Positions 37,758 to 48,472 of a stretch of DNA of 64,000 nucleotides are shown in pieces. The notes beneath the pieces were generated by a model. That model was not told the DNA's origin and ran no database searches. It was given only the letters and a program-made list of their open reading frames with translations. Where the stretch lies: positions 62,001 through 126,000 of the forward strand of contig KV748293.1 in assembly GCA_001692895.1 (NCBI GenBank), written 5' to 3'. The first letter of the stretch is position 1. Each line of letters starts with the position of its first letter. The stretch is from Cenococcum geophilum 1.58 (taxonomy: Eukaryota; Ascomycota; Dothideomycetes; Gloniales; Gloniaceae). A program made the translations under genes and the position numbers.

Positions 37758-38360
37758 CATAGCTTTGTTCTTACACTATCCCCGCCCACGCCACTATGCC
37801 TCTCCCCCCCCCCACTAAGGCCTTCCCCCCTATTAAGACTCCCACTTATAGTAGTACGCGTAGCTGTAGAGGCACCTACTCTACCGCTGCTCCTCTAACT
37901 CTTTTGCTAATTACTAGCACGCTAGGTGCTGCTGCCGCTTCCGCTAATACTAGGTTTATTAGGGTATATTTAGCAATTACTGTTTCTGCGTATATTAATA
38001 TAGTTTATAAACGGGTAACTAATATAGCGAAAGATGTTTAAGCTATAAATCGCCGGTTTAATAAGTTTAAATATTCTCTAAATAAGATAAAGGATAGCTT
38101 ATATTCCTAAGGCGTAGTGTTATTATACTTATACGTAATACTAGGCTACTAGATATTAAATATAGGTAAATATAAGTTAGCTATTGCTACGGGTTGGCTA
38201 TTATTACTAGTTTATAATAATAAAATAGTAGCTCTTACCTTTTTACTACTATATATATAGGAATTAAGTCTCTACCTTATATTTAATAGATATACTTAAT
38301 TAATATTATAATATCTGTATAAGCTAAGATAAAGATATTTATATATCCGCACTATAAAAT

Positions 38361-41269
38361 AGCTTACTGCTACGTTATATATTACGCACTAAGAAGATTA
38401 TACGCTGGCTAGAGTTAATATTAATAAAAAGAACTCAATTAATATATTAAGACAGAAACGTATTATAAGCCTAAGTATTTAAAAGTCCTTTAGTATATTA
38501 TCTATAACCTTATTAAATCCGTCCTTATAAGGGTTATATAGTAAACCGCTAATGTAAAACATACATATATTAAAATTAGTAATGCCGCCCTATAAGAGCC
38601 GCTTTAATCCAAGTTAAAAAATAGTAGGTGCTTTAAACCCAACGTCCCGCACACACTAACGTATAATTAAATCCTTAGCAATTATATCTGTAAGGGATTA
38701 AATATTAACCGCAGGAGATTTAATTATATAATTAAATATCGTCCGCTTACTAAACGCATTCTTAAATTTAGTACGAAAAGGTCCGGTATAGCTTATAGTA
38801 AAAACACTTTACCTAAATAGAGAGTCTACTCTAAAGGTTAAGTTTCTATATAATTAGAGTAACTCCTTTAGCTAAAGATTTAGTAGTTTATTAAGTTAAT
38901 TAGCTTTAAAAAAGCTATTTAGCTCTCCGTAATTATTAATTAGCCTATTTATAAGTATAGCCTACTAAAGTACTAGATTATACGCCTCCGTTATAATTAA
39001 CCTCTAAAAGTACATTATTTTAGATATATAGTTATTACTTTTTAATCTAGTAAAGTAAAGGTAAAGGTAGGTAATTGTACGCTTTAGAAGGCCGATATCT
39101 GCATACTTAATAGTGTATTTTAACACTTTATATATTTTAACCACCTATAGATACCGAATATAATTAAAGAACTCCATATTAATAATCTAAGTAGGCTAGC
39201 TTATAGTAGCGGAGCTAGGTTCTATAAGCAATTAATCTATAATTTAAGAACTTTTGTAGGCGGAGGTCTACGGCGGAACTAATTTATTAGCCTTGCGGCC
39301 GACTTTAAAGCTAAAACCTACTACGCAGATATCCTTAATATGCTATAGAAACTACTTAGGCGTTAAGGATCTAATATATCTTTTAACCGCACCTTCTTTA
39401 TAGATATTAAGCCTATCGCAGATATATATTAAGTATTACGGCACTAATATAGACCCTAGTTAGGGGCTCGGCCAAGCCTTAGCGCTATATATATAGACGT
39501 GTCCTTTCCTTAACTTTCTTCCAGACCTTGTCTTAGAATTCTCGTTTACTAGCTACTAATAGATTCTATTATTTTAACAGAGCCTTTATATTAAGAAGAG
39601 CGCAATAATACGGGCATTAAAACTATACAGTACTAGCTCCTTAAGATAGTAAAAGGGAGGGCGCTCTATAGGAATATTTCGTCGCCTAAGGTAATTTATA
39701 TAAGTATAGAGCGTAGAGTACTACTGCATATATTGCTTACTACTAAAGAAAGTCCTTATAATTATATATAGGAAGTTTAACTAAAGGTGCCAAAGACCTA
39801 GAACAGGTAGTACCTAATAGTAGCTATTATATAAAAGCGCAGCCTCCGCCCGCTCCCGCTTATAAGCGTAGATAAGCTTTACGGTTTTCTAATTACTATA
39901 TACTAGATATAATCGGTTTTAGAAATCGTTATTACAATTAAGCTATAGTTGCTCTAGGAAGATTGTCTTAAGTATACGGTAGTTGCCATTTATAGAAGCC
40001 TCGCTTTCTATAATAGGGCCTAGGTTTATATAGGTTGTCTTTATAAATAGTAGAATATTAATCTTAGGCATACGCGGATATTTAAGTTTGGTATTAGATT
40101 TAAAAATACCATTTATAGCGGCCGGATACGTACTTTAGAGAGTATTTGTAATTATAAAAATAGATATCCAATTTTAAACGCTATTATATATATTACCTAG
40201 CGCCTTAGCAATATCTTTAATCCAAAGCTGCACTTGGTTATATAGTATACTTTAAAGAAGGCCACTAGGGGGAATACAAAATCCGTAGATAAGCTTTTTA
40301 GTAGTATAGGAATAGAAAATACTAGTATCTCTAATTAACTAATATCGCGTTCGCTTAAGGTAGTTAAAATTATCGTATATAATATAGATATTATTAAGAG
40401 CGGATATTGATTAGAGGTAAGTCTTTAATAATATTAGTGCCAGTATATTCGCCGCTAGTATTATAACCTTCCTTAGAGCGTTCGGCTAATTCCATCTTTT
40501 AATAGTTAAGTGCTGTATATCTATTAATAAGCCCTAGTCTATAAAGCAGTAATAAAACCTAATACTTTACACCTATGCCTTAAAGATAAAGACTAAGAAG
40601 CCGAGTAAAATAGTTAGTAGAGCTTTAAGCGCGGCCTAATAAAAGGATAGACGTAAGAAGAATAACCCGCCCTAGGTATAAATTTCGCAATTTATTAGTT
40701 CTTAATTATGCTAATAATCCTTCTATTAGTTGGTGGAGTAGAGGGGCATATTAGCTAATTGCCTTATAGCCCTATAAGAGTTAAACGTCTTTAAACTCTA
40801 GATCTAACTTCTATGGGCTAAAGATAACCGTCTTCTGCTAAAGATTACAAAGCTCTTTATGGAGGATATTTATAACTATATTAATTAGTTCTGAATAAAT
40901 ATCTATAATCTCTATAATCGCATTACGGATTTCTTTATCCCCTAGAAGGGTAGTAATAAGCCCCTTTACCTTCTTCTTTTTTTCCTTCTTCTTTTTTTAC
41001 GCCTCGTCATTTCTTATCCCTTATCTTTTATTAATACTAAGCTATAGCTACGCCAAAGAAAGGTCACTAAAGGACTATCGCTACTTCTATAAATGCTCTA
41101 GAATAATTCTAACCTTTTCTTCCTTTAATATCCGCTTAGTGGATGCTCTAGTTAGTATTTAGATAGGCGTCTGCTGGTTAACTAATATTATATTTATAGT
41201 GGGAATAGGCGATTTAATTATCGATATATTACCCGTTTAGCGGCGCTTTCTACTTAATATCGTGGGGGC
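38361..41269 (+). pseudogene. Decayed plus-strand coding region of unknown family
   Basis: After the second tandem unit, about 2.9 kb reads best on the plus strand, especially 39250-40420, where long stretches are free of stops apart from RIP-type ones. Readings include ALALYIDVSFP, ERRVLLHILLTTKESPYNY and RFKNTIYSGRIRTLESICNY. I cannot match these to a known domain. The stretch 40440-41270 is more decayed and includes a Phe/Pro/Ser-rich run near 40970-41000. It could be the largest gene of the helicase-bearing element. Confidence 0.4.
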
Positions 41270-41283
41270 TAATAAGGTAGATA

Positions 41284-42224
41284 GGGCTCGATGAAATCGG
41301 CCTCTGTACCTCCACGCGGTGGAGCCCGGGAACCTGGCAGCTACTATTGATATTCCATTTAGATCGTGTCAATAGACTACCAGAGCAAACGCAGAGACGT
41401 GTGTACGGCTGCGCAGCGCCTGCGCAGCAACGTGGTGGTGGTAGTGTGAAAAAATTTTTACTAGGGGGTAAGCCCTAGCAAAAAGTTTAAACACAGCTAC
41501 CACGTCTATTGTACACGTTCGGTCATTCGAATTAACAAGCAATTATCCCTCCGGCGTACCCCCTCCCTCCTACAAATACTATATACACCGCGCAGCACCC
41601 ATATATATACGTAAACAATCCGCGCCCTAAATATAGCAGAGGCCCCCTATTTTAATATTACCTGGTAACCTAGGTATCTAGTTATAGGGACTGGTCCCCC
41701 CTATTAAATACTAGAGCGTCCTCCTATACCTCATAAATAGGTACAAGGGCCTAGGTTTGGGCCCTAGGGTAAAAGCGATACTAAGTTATATACACCCCGT
41801 TATAGAAACCTTTTAATAAAGGAATGGATAAGAGACCTTAGCATGTAGGCCTAGGCGGAGCGCAAGCGTTATTATTAGGAGATATTCATAGGAGACTTAG
41901 AAAAGGAGCTAGGGATAGGCACACGACTCTATATAGGCAATACACAGACGTGGCAAAAATAGTTCAAATAGCAGACAGGGCAAGACAGGTATTTTAGACA
42001 CTCCCGCGTAAGGGGAGTCTCAAAGCAGTAACCTGACGGTGTTTTTCCCCCCGTTAATGTAGTATGGATGCTATCTGGAAGTACTACCTCTCACATTTCC
42101 CTTAGGGGTTTTTTATTCACCCAAAAATGGGTTTTTCTCAGTAAATATTGAGTTTTTACCATAGGAATTAGTCTGCGTGGACCCATTAGGGGGACCGGGT
42201 CGGACGGTAAATTAAATCTATTAT
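41284..42224 (+). mobile_element. ~1 kb non-autonomous LINE-like retroelement, copy 2
   Basis: Bounded by a 14 bp target duplication, taataaggtagata (41270-41283 and 42225-42238). It begins gggctcgatgaaatcggcc, then a palindromic cctccacgcggtggag, and ends with ggaccgggtcggacggt and an att-rich tail. Both ends match copy 1 at 7723-8728 in the opposite orientation. No open frame is shared between copies. Less RIP-mutated than its surroundings. Confidence 0.75.
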
Positions 42225-43044
42225 TAATAAGGTAGATATATTTATTAATTATAGAGCTACTTCCGCGGATTAATTTAACGGTATTTCTGAGATAATAGCT
42301 ACTATAGGGGTGTAGATTAATTTCGTTAAAAAAGGTAACTGCTCTATATACAAACAAAGTCGGATCGCTTAAGAAACGCTGGAAAAGTCTCTTAGACCAT
42401 AGAATTAACTTTTTGACAAAAAAGGTTAGCGATATCCGCTTGCGGATATACGTATGTCCGCTAATTGATTCTATAGTCTGAGCTTGCTGAGGTAAGTAGA
42501 GCTGTATTAGTTGCTCTATTGGATAGTTCTGGTGAGCTTGGCTAGGTAGGGGCTTCTTTAATTATATCCAAGATATCGTCTTAAAGTCCTCCTGGTGTAG
42601 TGTTTGTTTCTAGTAGATCTAGAGATACTATTCTACTAGGAGTTAGTAACTGCTTAGTATCCTTTATAGGAGGTTCTGCCGAATTGTTCGATTTAGGTGT
42701 AGTCGTTTAATCTATATTTAAGGCAGGTCTATATAGGATAGATTTATCCTTAGACTTATTCTTATAGAGAGGTTCTAGTAGACTAATCGTCTAGAGGGTG
42801 TCTTCCAATGCTTCCCTTAGCAGGTAGTCGATATCTTAACCCTTAGGGTTATAGAACGAGGTCTTGTTAAATATAACGTCTCTAGTTTGGATAACCTTGT
42901 AGAGACTTAGAATCTAAATGTAGTAGATATTAGTTAAATCGTAGCCAACTAGATATCTAATTAATGCACAAGGAGCTAGCTTATCTCCCTTTTTAACTTA
43001 TTTATTTAGTGTATAGGTCTTATAACTATATACCAGTGATATAA

Positions 43045-44405
43045 TAATAATAATAATTCATTGCTTAACGTCCGATTCGGATCCCTACTGGGCCCACGCG
43101 GACTACTCCTTATTTACATATGGGGAGAAAACTCTATTTAAGAAAAATAAGAAAACCCCATGATCCATCTCCCTGCCTTTTAGGACTCGCCTGCTTAGCG
43201 CCTACAAGTTGCCTATAGTGCTCTACTACCTTACTGTTTGACCTTCTTAGGAACCACTGCTGCCGTAACAAGCCTACGGACGCGCTAGTATTACAAACTT
43301 TTACTCTACTACTATAGAGTTACTAGGGGGCACCTACTACTCGCCCCCTTGCCTTCTATTACCATTTCCCTTACAACCCGGAACTAATTTAGCACATTTT
43401 AACTAATAAGCCACTAGGTAACCGCCTTAAGGCCTTTTTATGTTAAGAGTAGTGTATTATAGTTCTCTATGCCAGCTGCTGAGAGCATTATTTCTTAATT
43501 GGTGCGTAGGGGGCATAGCAGTATTACGTGTTTTGGTGTCTGTCTTAGCCAGCCACATTCGCATCTTAGGCTACCTACTAGGACACCTACCCAGTAAAGC
43601 CAATCTTTTAGTCCTATTATTCCTATTCTTAAGAGTATTGCTATTATATTTTCTACCTTTATTAGGCCTTCTTGGAGCCCTTAGGTATTTACCCCCTATA
43701 GCGTTAACTATGCTATAGCTTAGGTTCGTCTTGCCTAAGTCAGCCTCTATACCTTCGACTCCTATTCGCCTCTCTAGCGTTGGTCCAACCAGTATTGCAT
43801 TACGGTAGATGGTTTCCTAGCGTTCTTATATATTCTACTTTAGCTCCTTTCTCTGTCTTGCTATTATCTTTACTAACCTCTTACGCATCTCCCTTTCTCC
43901 TCTATATAGGCCTGAGCCCTAAAGCGGCACCATTCTTCTTCTGCTTTCTTTACCTGTTTCTCTAATATCTCTTCCCTACTTTAGGGTTATTGGTTTATTC
44001 TCCTACGGGGCACCTTAAGGTCCCTCTATAGTTTACTTAGGCGTGTTTTAATATACTTTGTAACATTAGAGTTGCGTTTATTTTGCGTTCTTTATATTGC
44101 AGCGGCTTTAATATATAACTGTAGGGGGGGAATATTGGATTCCTTCTTAAGCAGTGCTGTGGCCGTTCGCTTATACCCGCCTATGATACTCCAGAGGCAG
44201 GCTGTTTGGACCTTTTAAAGTGGTTTAAGGAGTAATTTTGGGGGGCCCTTCTCAGTTTCTCCAATGGCCCAGATACTGGATCCATATGTCATGGTTGGCC
44301 AGACGACTGCTGTATATAGTAGGCGTGACCTCTAGAAGCATGGACCCCATGTGGAATTGACAATCCTGGATAAAGCGATGAACTGTGCTTGGCCTTTACG
44401 GGCCG
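43045..44405 (-). mobile_element. 5'-truncated Tad-like LINE
   Basis: The target duplication tataccagtgatataa occurs at 43029-43044 and 44406-44421. The 3' tail (ataataataata) is at the left. The right end, read on the minus strand, gives the end of a LINE reverse transcriptase (SRLLYTAVVWPTMTYGSSIW near 44270-44340), so the insertion is truncated within that domain. The rest should be RNase H and the 3' UTR but is decayed. Open frames on the plus strand at 43440-43965 are antisense. Confidence 0.7.
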
Positions 44406-44421
44406 TATACCAGTGATATAA

Positions 44422-45555
44422 TTGGTCTGGTTAGTTATAAATTTTGTCCCTATAACCAACCAATAGCCTATTTAAAGGCCCTAACCGGTTGCCTAACTGG
44501 TTAAACCAGATAAACCAAATGAGATTAGAAATATCATAAGTCTTAGACTCTTAGCATAGTGTTAAGTTAAAACAACCGTTAATAACTATATTTAATAGCA
44601 TCTCCCTTATCGCTTTCATTATTATTATTGCCGCAATCGCTCTTACTAAGCTCCCCTTCCTACTTATCCTGTTCCTTATCCTTTTCCTTATCCTTTTCTT
44701 CATCTATATTACCTATTATATTATAACCTTTCTTAGCGGCGGCTTTAGCGGCAGCTTTAGAAGCAGCTTCTTCCTTATAAATTGTCAACGTTAGGATCAA
44801 CGCCTTGCTAAAAGGCCTTGGGCTTTAGGCGCCTATATTAGGACTTTAGTAATATTAAATATCTGTGGCTTTATAAACTATCGCATATCCCTTCTCTTCC
44901 TCCTATATATGCGACTTCTTTATACGGCCTCCGCGCTTCCTCGTAACCTTATTATAACGCCTATACCATTAGCCGTAGACTTTAAATCGCTTTTACTAAA
45001 AGGCCTAGCTTACCGCAAGCTCTAGCGCGGAGTTAGACTTAGCTTTATAATAGGTAAGAGGCTCTACCGGAGCTTTATCCGGCTTCGTCTTTTAATACTT
45101 CCTTTTTTAGCTTTAAGACTAATAGGCGCGCTTTTTAGGGATAGTAAGAGCCTTGCCCGCAGAACGGCTATTGCCTATAAGACTACTACCCCCACTACGC
45201 GATAATCGACCGGTTAAAATAAAGGCCTCCATTAAGTTAACAATAGGCAGAAATAAGGGCAATTAGCAATAAGGATAAAGCAATAAGCGCAATACGATAA
45301 GCGCAACGCGACGTATAAACGGGCTCTTAAATTAGTAAGGGGGTAAACTTTAACAATTAAGTGGCTCTAGCTCTTATGCGTGGCGCCTTACCCAAAACCT
45401 TAGCACCAAGACTCTATACTAACTTAATTGGTTTAGGTAGTTAACCGGTTAAGCGGAATTTTCTATAACCAACCAATCGGAAGCTAAAAAAAGCTCCAAC
45501 CGGTTGCGATTTTGGAAGCGTAACCAACCAACCAACCAAAACTTCAACCAGACCA
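44422..45555 (-). mobile_element. DNA transposon remnant with short TIRs
   Basis: Ends are inverted: ttggtctggtt at 44422 and aaccagaccag ending at 45555; ataaccaaccaat and aaccggtt blocks also recur inverted near both ends. Flanks tgatataa (44414-44421) and tgacatca (45556-45563) could be an 8 bp target duplication with two changes, as in hAT elements. On the minus strand near 44640-44790 a Lys/Ala-rich tract (ASKAAAKAAAKKGY) recalls the basic C-terminus of Pogo/Fot1-type transposases, so the superfamily stays open. Confidence 0.5.
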
Positions 45556-45880
45556 GTGACATCACTGCCGTATACGCGCATATGGGTAAGTAATGGTATC
45601 TTGCCGTAGGCAATCTTATATGGAGTTTTCCACCCTAGTTGCTTATTTGGGGTTCGATTAAGTGCGTAGCTAGCAGTAAGGAAAGCTTCTGGTCTTAGAG
45701 ATGGGGGTAAGGATGCTTCTAGCTGCATAGCTCTTAATCGTTCCATAAGGGTTCATCCAGATCTTTCGGCTCTACTATTTTGTTCTTTAGTATATGGCGC
45801 TCGACATTCAAAAGTAATGCCTTTGACACGAACGCACGCACGAAGCTACAAAAGAGGGGGTCAAGGGGGTCTCCCCTTAA

Positions 45881-46060
45881 GGTTTAATATGGAAGCTCTA
45901 TATAGTAAGGCTTTACATAACACTCTATATAAAGCTCTATGCAGAGCTCTATAGGGGAAGATTTAATATAGAAGCTCTACGTAATAAGGCTTTATATATG
46001 GCTCTATACGTAGCTTTACTTAAAGCTCTACCAAAGCTCTGCTAAAGCTTTACTACCCCT
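45881..46060. repeat. Imperfect ~80 bp tandem duplication rich in aagctct
   Basis: Two units start with ggtttaatatggaagctcta (45881) and gatttaatatagaagctcta (45960) and share the aaggcttta block. The short word aagctct or its inverse recurs about nine times. The surrounding 45831-46269 holds no gene; it is the transition from transposon DNA to gene space and probably includes the 3' flank of the permease gene. Confidence 0.55.
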
Positions 46061-46269
46061 ATATAAAGCCTTATTAAGAACTTAATATGCATTAACTTGT
46101 AATTATTATAATTCAACTATACTAAACCCCGCCCCTATATATACCTAAGCCGTGCCTTAATCTACTCTGCTTACTAAGCGTAAACTGGGCCAGAATTTTC
46201 GTTGGCGTTGACCCCAACGACTATCATGTTACATTTCAACAGCTAGCAGCCCAGTAAAAGTACACGGGA

Positions 46270-48472
46270 CTAAGTCGTCGAGTCCAGTCCAACGTGACCA
46301 CTGGCCAAGTATTTGAAGTCAGTTGGAAGATTAGCTTCATCTAACCGAAGCCTCTCGCGCAGGCAACCAGGCCGTGATGGTTTGAAAAATTGAGAGGGGT
46401 TGCCGATGGGATACTCCAGCATCCACCCCAATTTGTGTTTGAAGGTGCCTTCCGGGCGTTGGCCTTGGTCGAATTTGAAGCCCACGCAGATCGTAAGGAT
46501 GTAAATTGCGGCTAGTGCACCAGCGCAATATACAGACCCCACCACGACTGTCAGCACCCAAGTCGGTTTCGTCAGCAGGAATGTATGGTGACTGTCTATG
46601 AGAACCAGAGGCATAATAACCACCAATCCGTTTCCGCAGAGAAACATCATACCGACGACCCAGCGAAGTAAGAATTGAACAGCGCCGTAGGGCATGGAGT
46701 CTTGAGGTCGTGGGTCTGGATCTTCCGAATGTGTTGAATGGGACGGCGAAGGGGAGAGGTTAGCGCTGACTTCCAACGGTGAGGCAGTGCCCGCGGCTGC
46801 CTCGTTTTGAAAGCGACGCTTTCTGATGTGTTTGTAAAAGGCCAAGAAGCCTATCCCGAGCATGACTGACAGAGTCCAGATTCAGCTTTGGCTATTATCA
46901 AAGGCCTTGAGACTTACTTCCAGAGATGGAATGTCCGTACATGAAAAAACTACTAATAAAAACTTGAGCCTCTCTGGAATCCCGAAACGCCGGCATTGTG
47001 GCAATGGTGACGAGCGATATCAACGTAATAAGTAGAAGACCTCCCCTAGGAGTGCCGTTCTCATCCCATTTAGACTTTCCGTACGTTGAGCTCGCTTGGA
47101 ATGGTTTGTAGAATGGTATAAGTCTTCTCCGTGCAATTATTCTCAGTACTTTACGGGCGTCAGTCACTAGGTTCTTAAAGTGAAATATGCAGTGCAAACC
47201 TCTACTGTTGGTATATAGAACGCTGATAACATTTCCCATTGAAGAGAATGCGATACACAGTGACATTGAACATGACGTATTTTCTATTGAATGCGTAGCA
47301 AAAACCTTCAACGCAAGTCAGATGTGATCTCGAGGAAACACGGTTGAATGCAAATGGTGGAAGTGACCTTCATCGCAAAAAATGCTATCAATGATTCCTT
47401 CTTGTTTACAATCGTGTCGAGATCAAGTAGCCAAAACTTGCAAGCAGGTTAGCAGGGCTCACCAAAATTCAGGAAGTAACGTACCAAGAGCATGTTGAAC
47501 GAGAAGTACAGCATAATGACTCCCGACACGGCGAAGTAGGCACCTTGCTTCAAAGCTTTCATTCGGCTCCGAGAACATTCGTTGAAATGCTGATCTTCAC
47601 CGCCATCTATTTCGGAGGTAACGTAATCTTCTCCCTCTCAGCTAGTACAGGGTGAAGGCGAGAGGATTCATATACTTACCTGCGGCTTGCCATCCTTGGT
47701 AGCTGTAAAGAACCAGAACGATAGCCAATGGCATATTTCGACCGTGGATGTCGTCATCAAACTCTGTCATGAAACCATCAAACCATGGAACGGATTGTCT
47801 TTCTATGATTGCTCGTACCAACCCTGCCAAAATCATAACCAGCAGGAATATGACCTTGGTTGTAGCAACGCCCCGATTTGTGAAGATTGAGACCCTTGGC
47901 AGGCAGTAGTGCATCCAGGCAAAGATCATAATTAATGCGCTGGCAATACACATCGTGCGCCATTCATTTGGATGTGTAGATCGGTATGGAACTACATGTT
48001 GTGCAAAGGCCAATGAGCTTGCTACAGGTGTCGAAAAGGCAACAAAGAACCAGGCAAACGAGCATATGAACACCAGTGGTGGACGTGTAAACACCCTAGA
48101 AATCTGGCTTGAATATCAATGGTGGGAAGTTTACCCCTGCTTTGAAGTGCTCACATAAATAAACTCCCCTCCATTAAAGGGCCAAGCAGCAGCATACTCG
48201 AGATTAACATGAAGGCTGACGGTTCATTAATGATTTGAAGGTCAATGGCACTGCGTCGGAGGGAAAGGTACATACCAAAATAGAGTGTATATACCACCGA
48301 GAAGCCAGGCGACTGCCGCGGCTAGTTTACTTCCAGCGAGTATTGTTATAAAAGGTGGTAATATGAAGATATCCCAACCTATCATTCGATTAATGATAAG
48401 ACAAGTAACGTCCCACCTGACGAGCGCAAGTAGGATTGGACGACTTCCATCAGTAGAACCAGTGCCCTGCAT
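46270..48472 (-). CDS. APC-superfamily amino-acid permease (LAT-like), 8 exons
   Basis: A plasma-membrane amino-acid transporter of the APC/LAT type. Exons (minus): 48472-48276, 48215-48135, 48095-47680, 47627-47485, 47436-47368, 47305-47206, 47148-46918, 46865-46270. Joining them gives 611 codons in frame (610 aa), all introns 50-84 bp with GT..AG. Family landmarks are DVTCLIINRMIG (TM1), EYAAAWPFNGGEFIYVS after TM2, LVLYSYQGWQAADYVTSEI, and SMGNVISVLYTN before RRRLIPFYKPF. About 12 hydrophobic segments are present. The TM1 loop reads IGWDIF (residues 31-36) where the family usually has IGTGIF, losing the second Gly. The N-terminus is short, so an upstream coding exon may be missing from this model. 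Confidence 0.85.

Larger units (their letters stand above)
28456..38360 (+). repeat. Tandem unit copy 2, interrupted by Gypsy 2
   Basis: This repeats copy 1 in the same orientation: 28456-29806 matches about 21335-22660, and 37763-38360 matches about 22660-23236 plus 28447-28455. Both copies end in aagatatttatatatccgcactat, so they abut head to tail. Net length without the Gypsy insertion is about 1.95 kb. Copies differ mostly by transitions and a few short indels. Confidence 0.7.
9140..42466 (+). mobile_element. Candidate RecQ-helicase-bearing mobile element (about 11 kb plus nested insertions)
   Basis: The block separates two parts of one minus-strand Copia. Its edges carry similar short motifs: left, tag then tgcgga...tccgcaagc (9138-9168); right, gcttgcgga...tccgctaat (42438-42465), the inverse arrangement. 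The bases gattctat occur just outside both ends (9132-9139 and 42467-42474), a possible 8 bp target duplication. Inside, on the plus strand, are a decayed RecQ-type helicase, other decayed frames and a duplicated unit. Two Gypsy elements, a LINE and a ~1 kb element were inserted later; subtracting them leaves about 11.2 kb. That it moved as a unit is inference. Confidence 0.5.
42467..45830 (-). mobile_element. Copia retrotransposon, integrase part (fossil)
   Basis: On the minus strand, 45564-45830 encodes the end of a Copia integrase core (readings LNRTPNKQLGWKTPY and HMRVYGSD), and 42467-43044 encodes the following linker. A 5'-truncated LINE (43045-44405) and a DNA element (44422-45555) interrupt it. 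It appears to be the 5' side of the Copia whose reverse transcriptase and 3' LTR lie at 5706-9139. The 5' LTR and gag are not present beyond 45830. The rightmost ~270 bp are little affected by RIP; overall the element is dead, with many breaks and a missing 5' end. Confidence 0.65.

Noticed and set aside
9140-42466. Helitron or Starship as an explanation of the helicase block
   Set aside because: Helicase motifs look RecQ-like rather than Rep/Pif1-like, no CTRR end is visible, and I see no recognisable tyrosine-recombinase captain gene at either edge.
43440-43965. Hydrophobic open frames on the plus strand (92 and 61 codons)
   Set aside because: They are antisense to a decayed LINE and show no start context or domain.
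48216-48275. A frameshift in the permease between the LGGIYTLF and AAAWPFNGG segments
   Set aside because: Using the acceptor before 48215 instead of the one near 48197 restores the frame, so the gene is not broken here.
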